64,000 nucleotides of DNA from Wallacemonas rigidus (taxonomy: Eukaryota; Euglenozoa; Kinetoplastea; Trypanosomatida; Trypanosomatidae). The notes beneath the pieces are model-generated. The model was not told the DNA's origin and did not search any database. It worked only from the letters and a program-made list of their open reading frames with translations. The DNA lies in the NCBI GenBank assembly GCA_030849045.1, contig JASAOL010000533.1:1-64000 (forward strand). The letters are read 5' to 3'. The position numbers and the translations under genes were made by a program. This document shows positions 57,605 to 64,000 of the stretch, one piece after another. Within the stretch, counting starts at the first letter, position 1; each line of letters starts with the position of its first letter.

Positions 57605-58693
57605 TCAAACCTCGGCGTTCTCTTTGTGATCGTCATCGGGCTCTTGCACCGTCGTCTCGCGCGCAGGCGCGGCACCTGATCGCTGTGATGGCTGCGGCGG
57701 GAACCCATCCGCAGAGGTCTGTTCGCGCTGTTGGTGAATGCGGTCCGATAAGGCTGCCAGTGCAAGCGCCCGCCGCCGATCAGCCTCCTCAGGTGTTGAA
57801 CCGGGCAGCAGCACGCGCTCCGCGGCGTCATTGACTGGACGCACTGCGATGGATGCCGAGGCACCAATGCGCTCGTCTACTTCGACCTCCGCGGCGATGG
57901 AGCCCACGTGCCGGTGCAGCACCGCGCCAACCGATTTGACGCCATTACACACGGGAGTGGGGAAAAAGAACATGTGAAACGCAAACGATGGAGCCGTGTG
58001 GCCACAAACGTACCGCATGTAAGCCCACGCCATCCAAAAGCCAAGTCCACAGACCAGAAATGGTGGAATTTCCCAGCGCCCAAAGCAACTGCTTCCGCCT
58101 ACCGAAGCATTCCATAAAGAGACCGCCAGTGACAACAGCCACACGAGGAAGGGCCACTGCTGCGCGCGCACCTTGGTGAGCCACGGCGATGCCATTGGTG
58201 TACTCGCAGTGGCGGACTCGGCAGCAAAGCCTACCGCGATGATCTCCACCATAACCCAGCCACCGTACACGGTGCCAGCGTGCGCGTTCACTACTGGGCG
58301 GACGAAATACACCACGTCGTAAACCACTGTCGCGCAGACACCGGTGAGAACGGTCACGGAGAAGATGTACTGCACAAAGCCCACCGCTGACATCGCCTGC
58401 TCCACAAGAGGTCCAAAGACAAGGACCATAGCCGCATTCCACGCGACCAGCAGGAGTTTGGACTGCGCGAATGCGTATGTGAGCAGGTCCCATTTACGTC
58501 GTAAACGCCACGGCACGAGACCTGCGGTAGGGCTATCTGCCGCGTGGAAGTACTCATGCCCGTTGGACAGAAGTAGTCGCTGGGGTGGCGCGGCTGGCAA
58601 AAAGTTGACGATGTAGCACACCACTGTGAGGCAGGCGATGACGACGCACACGGGCGACTGCCGAGCGTAGCGGGAGATGACCTCGGGAGCCAT
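57605..58693 (-). CDS. TMEM115/rhomboid-like membrane protein (DUF1751)
   Basis: A 362-residue multi-pass protein. Hydrophobic segments occur at about 14-32 (VCVVIACLTVVCYIVNFL), 77-95, 105-130, 145-160, 180-200 and 210-230. The segment GFWMAWAYMRYVCG resembles the conserved W-x-Y-x-R-F block of TMEM115/DUF1751 proteins, Golgi membrane proteins with a rhomboid-like fold but no protease activity. I see no GxSG rhomboid motif with a matching His, so it is not predicted to be a protease. The C-terminal 110 residues are hydrophilic and cytosolic-looking. The open frame starts at a TTG 29 codons upstream, but the first ATG is 58693, and an acceptor-like pyrimidine tract and AG lie between the two on the - strand, which supports the shorter start. 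Confidence 0.7.
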   Translation of the reverse strand: MAPEVISRYARQSPVCVVIACLTVVCYIVNFLPAAPPQRLLLSNGHEYFHAADSPTAGLVPWRLRRKWDLLTYAFAQSKLLLVAWNAAMVLVFGPLVEQAMSAVGFVQYIFSVTVLTGVCATVVYDVVYFVRPVVNAHAGTVYGGWVMVEIIAVGFAAESATASTPMASPWLTKVRAQQWPFLVWLLSLAVSLWNASVGGSSCFGRWEIPPFLVCGLGFWMAWAYMRYVCGHTAPSFAFHMFFFPTPVCNGVKSVGAVLHRHVGSIAAEVEVDERIGASASIAVRPVNDAAERVLLPGSTPEEADRRRALALAALSDRIHQQREQTSADGFPPQPSQRSGAAPARETTVQEPDDDHKENAEV

Positions 58694-59150
58694 GTACAGT
58701 ACCGATAGGAAGGGCAGCGGTGCGGGTCTAATGCGAATGACACCAAGAGAGGGGGCGACCGACAACAATGTCAGCAACAAAGAGTACCTAATAGTATGTC
58801 AGCCGAGCTACGGAGATACAGCACGGGGGAGTGGTGGGAAAGCTTGTACTGTTCCCGCTATCGTCGTTGAAACTGTTTGTGTGTGTGTGTGTGTGTGTAT
58901 CGAGACCTACGAGTGCGGAGACGCAAGGGAGTAAAACCAGTGAAGAGGAGGGAAATAGAGAGCGGTAGAACACCTCAGCATGTACGAGAGATGAAGCGAT
59001 CCGGCAGCGCTTTCCTTCTGCGTCGAAACAGAGATATATCAGTGACAAGCGTTTTTTTTTTTTTTTGGATGACGTCTGTTCTTCCCAAGCCGTTGCTGGC
59101 TGAATGCAATGATGTAAACTGAAGTTCTCTGGAGGCCATAGCCTCACGTC
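58694..59150. other. Intergenic region after the thiouridylase gene (- strand)
   Basis: No gene is supported. A GT repeat lies at about 58877-58898 and fifteen or so T at about 59050-59065 (+ strand). On the - strand a pyrimidine stretch near 58745-58775 precedes the TMEM115-like start. Confidence 0.5.
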
Positions 59151-61028
59151 TCAGCTCCGTTCCGCTGACCCGGTCACCCAGCCGCTAGCGATGACCACCA
59201 AGCTGCTGTCAGGGCGAGCTGTGCCCTTGGGGTAGCTCGCGTCAAACGCGTCAAGTTGATCGGGTGCGACGTACATGACCAGCGCTTGCCCAGGCGTCAG
59301 CGCACGCACAGGCTCGTCGAGGTCAACAAGGCAGGTCACACACGCGTTCCGCCGGTGAGGCGAAGGTGGCTTCAGCCGGAACGTGGCTGGGCGCAGTTCC
59401 TCCAGATGACGAGAGCAGCACCACCCCCGGACAACCACCTCGTCGGTGTGACCGGGCAGGGCCGCCACTGCCGTGCGTTCTGCAGGTGTAAAGCGAGATG
59501 AGAGCGCAGACAATGGAAGGTGGACACACACGTTGTCCAAATGCACGTGGCGGCTGAAGAGACGCGCATCATCCCACCGTGAGACTAACCACACGGTCTG
59601 CAGGCGTGCCACGCGGGGCACAACAACGTCGTTTGAGTGTGGCACCAACTCTTTTTTCCACACGTAGTAGTGATGGTGGAGACGGCGGGACTTCATGCTG
59701 GGCGGTGCGCCGCCGTCAGGTGCGGATGGGGGCGAGGCGGCGTACAATAGCTTTTGACCCAATGTGAAGGCGAACGCGGGGAGGTAGTTGTGAGCGTAGT
59801 CAACCAAGCCATCACAAGAAAAGCTCCACGTGAAGTTGCTGGGGTCTAAATCCGCTCCCGTGTCCGCGTCCTTGAACACCGTCAGCGTTCTCTGTGTTTC
59901 CGACTTTGTCTGGTTCGAGACGTGAGCAGCCCCACGCGTTGCCGCCTCCTCACTGTTGGCGCTGCTCTGTTGACAAGGACGGCCCGCCGCGAGAGCCGTG
60001 GCCTGATCCGGCTGAACGTACTCGTTAAGAAACCGTGCGAACGCCAGTGTGCGCGTTGATGAGGCGTTCGGCGCGCGCGCTGACCGCTCACGTCTCCTCG
60101 AAGGAGGCCCCACAAAACAAATCCCAGTACTGGTCTTTTTGTCGGTCAGGTGATGAAGTCGAGCCGCGAGAGTGCCAGAGTCACTGTCCGCCTTGTTAGC
60201 GGGAGCCGCCTCTCGCCACCACCACCGCGCGAGGTCACGCACATCGGATTTGGAAGCGAACAGATGACCGAGAGGAAAGAGCGCGTTTGCGAGAACGTGT
60301 GACGGTACACGCGAGAGGAACACGGTCTGGTCATTCAAGTCTGTCGCCGCGCTGAAGGGTCGCTGCACGAGTGCGTAGTCTGGCGAGTGCCCGGCGTCAC
60401 CAGACGGCCTCCATGTGCGGGCGTAGTGCCCTGTGGCGAGTCGATCCATTGGTAGCATCCCAGCGTCCGCTTCTCCTGGCGGGGCTCGCGATGCGGACTG
60501 CCCGGAGTGGCGCAGCTGCTGCCAGAGGTGCCCGAATTTGATGTGCTCATTGCACAAAACGTCCACGTTCAGTGTGTGCCCTCTGGCGTACGCTGTCAGC
60601 ATGGGATCGAAACAACTCTCCACGTACTCGGCGGCGAGATTCACCACGCGAAGAGTGTGCAGAGGGTGTACGAGGCCGAGACTGCGGGCGACCGCCGTGG
60701 CGTCCTCGTAATCGCGTAAGGAAGCAAGGCACCAGCCGTTGGCCGCCTCGACATCTTCCCAGTTCTTCATGTAGAGAGGTGCCAGCACGACAGGCCGATC
60801 AGACTCCGTGCAAGGGACAGGACTGGTGCAGGAGGCGGCCCAGGTGGTGATGGGTGCTCCGCGCAGAACAGCATCCATCACTGTCGTCAACGGTGGTGGT
60901 GCCGGTCGTGCCGCTCGGATCGCCTCGACATCGCTCATGGTTTTGACACAGCGGCTCAGTAGCAGTGCAACCACACTGCTATCCACCCCACCAGAGAGCG
61001 CCACAGCGACCCGCAGCGGTGCCGACAT
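59151..61028 (-). CDS. tRNA 2-thiouridylase, MnmA/Mtu1 type
   Basis: Replaces the 2-oxygen of a tRNA uridine with sulfur, using ATP to activate the base. The 625-residue protein is longer than bacterial MnmA (about 370 residues). The N-terminal PP-loop is SGGVDSS at 12-18. LCNEHIKFGHL supplies the first catalytic Cys159, ATGHYAR and DQTVFLSRV follow, and TGICFVG supplies the second Cys at 304. The bacterial NPD before the first Cys reads NVD here. Extra length comes from inserts in the first 120 residues and in the C-terminal beta domain. Relatives of this type are usually mitochondrial in eukaryotes, yet the first ATG (61028) leaves only about ten residues before the PP-loop; the frame is open upstream but has no ATG. 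On the - strand a CT-rich tract at about 61083-61103 fits an acceptor. Confidence 0.92.
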   Translation of the reverse strand: MSAPLRVAVALSGGVDSSVVALLLSRCVKTMSDVEAIRAARPAPPPLTTVMDAVLRGAPITTWAASCTSPVPCTESDRPVVLAPLYMKNWEDVEAANGWCLASLRDYEDATAVARSLGLVHPLHTLRVVNLAAEYVESCFDPMLTAYARGHTLNVDVLCNEHIKFGHLWQQLRHSGQSASRAPPGEADAGMLPMDRLATGHYARTWRPSGDAGHSPDYALVQRPFSAATDLNDQTVFLSRVPSHVLANALFPLGHLFASKSDVRDLARWWWREAAPANKADSDSGTLAARLHHLTDKKTSTGICFVGPPSRRRERSARAPNASSTRTLAFARFLNEYVQPDQATALAAGRPCQQSSANSEEAATRGAAHVSNQTKSETQRTLTVFKDADTGADLDPSNFTWSFSCDGLVDYAHNYLPAFAFTLGQKLLYAASPPSAPDGGAPPSMKSRRLHHHYYVWKKELVPHSNDVVVPRVARLQTVWLVSRWDDARLFSRHVHLDNVCVHLPLSALSSRFTPAERTAVAALPGHTDEVVVRGWCCSRHLEELRPATFRLKPPSPHRRNACVTCLVDLDEPVRALTPGQALVMYVAPDQLDAFDASYPKGTARPDSSLVVIASGWVTGSAERS

Positions 61029-61775
61029 GTGCGTGACAGTGGCTTTAAGCAGCGAGAACCACACGTGCGAATATGACGAGATAAAGAGAGAGAGAGAGAG
61101 AAGTGTATTAAAGGAGAAGAGAGAATGATTGGGGGGTGGGTGTGTGTACCGTGGCGGGCTTTCACTGGAGCGGAGTCAAGGACGCGCGAAGGGAGACGCC
61201 TCCTCTCGAGACAAAGTACAAATGATGGTATGACGCGTGGCGTGAGCGAGCACACCCAACGACACGTGCGGGCAGCCGTCGTCTGCACAAGTATGACGCA
61301 CTCGACTTCTTTTCCCACGCGTCCGTAACAGGGCCATACCAGTGTGTGTGTGTGTGCGCGCCGCTCTCTTCGTGTGCGCTGTCCACCATGTGCAATTTGC
61401 CGTGACGCGACTCTTGTCGAATAACGTCAGCAAGTCGTCTACTTTATTTTCCCTCTTGTTCAAGTTCACGTTCACGTTCACGTTTTTTTTTTCTTCAAAT
61501 GCCGAGTGGCGTCCTAACCAAGACACAAATAGCACACATGTCTCAACAAAGCTTACACGTGATGGGGAGCGCGGGACACAACCGGGAATAGCACCTGAAG
61601 CGATGCCGCGCAGCCGTCGAGCGTCTCGTTCCCTCTCTTTTTCACTTGTTCACACTCACGCTCGTACCCAAACGGACACAGACATACGCGCTCTGTCATG
61701 CTCTCTCGCCCGCTGTTTCGCTTGAAGCGTGGCCGGCAAGGCCCACAAGAAATTCGTTTTGACTCTATTTCCGTG
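61029..61775. other. Intergenic region before the thiouridylase gene (- strand)
   Basis: No gene is supported. A GA repeat at 61083-61103 (CT on the - strand) is the likely splice tract for the thiouridylase. A GT repeat lies near 61341-61357 and a repeated TTCACG motif at about 61462-61482, followed by ten T. Confidence 0.5.
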
Positions 61776-64000
61776 TTAGGGCTCGTCGTCGGATTCGAGG
61801 ACAAAGGAGGCCCGCCCACGGCGGTGGTTGGCGGAAAGCGGGGCCGCTTGTACGTGTGCGGCAGGTTCCACCGCGGCGGCCTTGCCAATTGCATCCCGTG
61901 ACGCCGGCAGGTGAAGTGCGCTCATGCTGTTGCTCGGCGCAGCGGGCGGACGGAGTCCGTTCTTGGAGATGTACCACGCGAAGAAGTCACGCACTGTCAC
62001 GATCAGTGGGCCTGCTGTCGGCGTGAGGAGGCTGGCGAGCGCGAGAAACAGCCGCGAATCGAGCGCGACCGCCTCCAGCGCCTGCACTCGCGTAGGGGGG
62101 ATATGGGGGGACGCGTGACCGTCACTCGCCGCGGATGTTTCCACCGTCAGCGTTTTCATCCAGCACGCAAGCACAATGGACAGCTCTTGGTACATACCGG
62201 CGCTGCATGTGCGGACGTGCTGCTGCTCTTGGGCGTTGAGTCTGCGCTGGGACACACTGCCCCCGTTGGCGGCCATTTGCTGTGCCGTACCGAGGCCCTC
62301 CAGGATGCCGAGAAGAACTTCGAGAAGCGCCTCACGGTCCTGACCCGGTGTGAACACAGCTAGTTCCAAGTAGCTGTTCAGCACGCCGCGGACGGCTGTG
62401 TGAGGCAACAGTGAAGCGTTGACAACAACGGCCGGCGCCTCACCGCCCTTGGCAAGCGCCTGTCGACAAAACTCGGCCATCTCCGCCGTGTGGCACGCGC
62501 GCCATTGCATGGCGAAGAGCTGCCGTGCCGAGTCCAAAAGGAGAGCCAACAAGACCTCGGGGCTGGCGTGAGGGATCTTGGAGGCGGGGCCACTGTCTCC
62601 ATCCTCTGTGGGTGTCGCACCACCCCACCGACCGGTGACGACGGGTAAAATGACGCTGAGGATGTGCGGGAGGCCACTCAATAACTGGGCTGTCTGCGTG
62701 CTACACTCCACCAGCGTGTCATCTGACAAGGGCCCTTCACCCATCACACCACCAAAACGGCTAAACACGCCAAGTCCGGCTGCTGCCGCACGCGCTGCCG
62801 CAGTGCTCGCGTAGCCGTTCACTCCCTGCACTGGCTGCGCGCCGTTACCTTTCGCGCCGACCGCCTCTCGGTCCGCCAACGCAGCCGCCACTGCCGCCTC
62901 CGCCTCCGCCTCCGCCTGTGCGTGCGCCGTGACGGCTTCCGACTGGAACGTGTCGACGCGGTCCGCGAGTTGGTCCACGACCAGGTCCCAGTGGGTCTCA
63001 CCCGGTATCGCCGCGTCAGCCGGCACCACACGCTCTACGGGCACGCGCAGCTGCAGCAGCGTCAGCGCCGTCGCATCCAAAAAGGCCCGCACAGGGAAGT
63101 AGAGCGTTACGTCACACGGGACCCCATCAGGTGCGGCGGACACGGTGGGCACGGCGGCCGTACTGGCTTGGAATCGCGCGAGGCACAACGCGGCGCATTG
63201 CACGAGAGACTTGATGGCCGCGCTGCGTGTGGAGGACGCCACGGTGCCGGGAGCCGCGGCGCACACCGGAGTCAAACACTCCTGAATGACGCGGCGCGAT
63301 ACAGTCCCCAGCTGGGTCGCCTCGGCCATGCCAAGGAGGTCGTGCGTAAGGAGATGCAGCAACGCGGGCAATGTGGCGTTGAACGTCTCACCTGTGCACG
63401 GCGTCACGGCGGCTGGCACGTCCATGAGAAGCATATCGAAGCTCTGTCGCACAGAGGGGGACAGAGCCGTGCGGCTCGTGGCCTGCGAGGCAGAAGCCGA
63501 CGGCAGTGATCCCGCACCGCGCAGACCTTCCATGACCAGACCGCACACGCGCTCAGCGAGTGGCCCCACGTGAGCGGGCTTCAGCTGGAGACAGAGCGTG
63601 CGGAGGTTGGTGATCGAATCGCCGCGCGCTTGCTCTGAGGCAGCACGCGTTAGCAGGCATAGACGCTCCATCCCATATGAAGCGAGTTGGACGTCGGCGC
63701 TTGTGGCGCTGCTGCGATTCGTGTTGGGACTGCCGCGGCTGTCGACCTGGGCTCCGCACTCACTCACCAGCATCTGCACGACGAGGTTGACCACAGCGTG
63801 CCCGGAAGCAGCCTGGGAACGGTCGCTGCCGTCATCGCCGTGTTGCCCCGGTCGACCCACACGTTGTCCGTCCTCGTGGTGTACGCGTGGGGATTGCGGG
63901 GGCGATAGCGCAGAACTGCTTGTGGCTGGAGTCAGAGCGGACCCAGCTTCCCGCGTCAGACAGCCGCTACAGAGTGTCGTCAGTTGTGCCAGGCACGCCT
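61776..64000 (-). CDS. Large protein of unknown function (5' partial), helical
   Basis: The frame is open from the stop at 61776 to the right edge, so the N-terminus lies outside the window; about 740 residues are present. I do not recognise it. It is Ala/Leu-rich and mainly helical, with short helix pairs such as TFNATLPALLHLLTHDLLG, AAIKSLVQCAALCLARFQ and LLALLLDSARQLFAMQW spaced like an alpha-solenoid (HEAT/ARM or exportin-like); this is inference from pattern only. An Ala/Glu-rich stretch lies at about 300-330 of the visible part, and the C-terminus is hydrophilic, ending in ESDDEP. A possible internal start at the first ATG-type Met would be well inside the fold, so the gene should be treated as cut by the window edge. 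Confidence 0.75.
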   Translation of the reverse strand, partial: ACLAQLTTLCSGCLTREAGSALTPATSSSALSPPQSPRVHHEDGQRVGRPGQHGDDGSDRSQAASGHAVVNLVVQMLVSECGAQVDSRGSPNTNRSSATSADVQLASYGMERLCLLTRAASEQARGDSITNLRTLCLQLKPAHVGPLAERVCGLVMEGLRGAGSLPSASASQATSRTALSPSVRQSFDMLLMDVPAAVTPCTGETFNATLPALLHLLTHDLLGMAEATQLGTVSRRVIQECLTPVCAAAPGTVASSTRSAAIKSLVQCAALCLARFQASTAAVPTVSAAPDGVPCDVTLYFPVRAFLDATALTLLQLRVPVERVVPADAAIPGETHWDLVVDQLADRVDTFQSEAVTAHAQAEAEAEAAVAAALADREAVGAKGNGAQPVQGVNGYASTAAARAAAAGLGVFSRFGGVMGEGPLSDDTLVECSTQTAQLLSGLPHILSVILPVVTGRWGGATPTEDGDSGPASKIPHASPEVLLALLLDSARQLFAMQWRACHTAEMAEFCRQALAKGGEAPAVVVNASLLPHTAVRGVLNSYLELAVFTPGQDREALLEVLLGILEGLGTAQQMAANGGSVSQRRLNAQEQQHVRTCSAGMYQELSIVLACWMKTLTVETSAASDGHASPHIPPTRVQALEAVALDSRLFLALASLLTPTAGPLIVTVRDFFAWYISKNGLRPPAAPSNSMSALHLPASRDAIGKAAAVEPAAHVQAAPLSANHRRGRASFVLESDDEP

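Noticed and set aside
1-64000. CRISPR array, insertion sequence, retroelement proteins or viral remnants
   Set aside because: No spaced direct repeats, transposase, reverse transcriptase, integrase or capsid motifs were seen in any frame.
1-64000. Cis-spliced introns
   Set aside because: All recognised genes keep one open frame from start to end apart from the split RING gene, and no GT...AG interval is needed to restore any of the conserved domains.

Overview
This window is nuclear DNA from a trypanosomatid flagellate, most likely of the Leishmania/Leptomonas/Crithidia group. The signs are long intron-free genes packed head to tail on one strand, pyrimidine tracts followed by AG (trans-splice acceptors) before most start codons, many CA/GT microsatellites and homopolymer runs between genes, and Ser/Ala/Thr-rich kinases with very long low-complexity tails. 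From memory, a homoserine dehydrogenase gene beside an acetylornithine deacetylase-like gene and a large protein kinase gene recalls Leishmania chromosome 7; I could not check this. I found no tRNA, rRNA, mobile-element protein or CRISPR array.

Layout. From 1 to about 50.35 kb all genes lie on the + strand. In order they are: acetylornithine deacetylase-like amidohydrolase (5' end outside the window), homoserine dehydrogenase, a giant STE-like kinase, a membrane-anchored permuted-papain (C92/YiiX-like) protein, a probably N-myristoylated RING protein, a second degenerate RING gene split by an in-frame stop, a short anamorsin (Dre2), two proteins of unknown function flanking nothing recognisable, phosphatidylglycerophosphate synthase, PP2A activator (PTPA), two orphan proteins, a NEK-like kinase, a 1703-residue orphan protein and a second NEK-like kinase. 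From 52.29 kb to the right edge all genes lie on the - strand: a PLAC8-type Cys-rich protein, a polycystin-type cation channel, a TMEM115/rhomboid-like membrane protein, an MnmA/Mtu1 tRNA 2-thiouridylase, and a large unknown protein that runs off the window. Two polycistronic units therefore converge between 50.35 and 52.29 kb, where transcription should terminate.

The genes do not form one pathway. Identifiable roles are amino-acid metabolism (1-2.9 kb), Fe-S protein assembly (anamorsin), mitochondrial lipid synthesis (PGP synthase), tRNA thiolation, phosphatase regulation and protein kinase signalling. In these organisms neighbours share a primary transcript and expression is set mainly after transcription, so adjacency says little about function.

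The points most worth a second look are: a GC-rich, near-perfect inverted repeat of about 130 bp with a G-quadruplex motif inside the convergent strand-switch region; a kinase whose activation segment carries an insert of more than 300 residues; the stop-interrupted RING paralogue; and CA-repeat plus oligo(A) leaders directly before the start codons of several genes. I did not find a clearly new multi-gene system. Start codons were set at the first in-frame ATG, using acceptor AG positions where possible.
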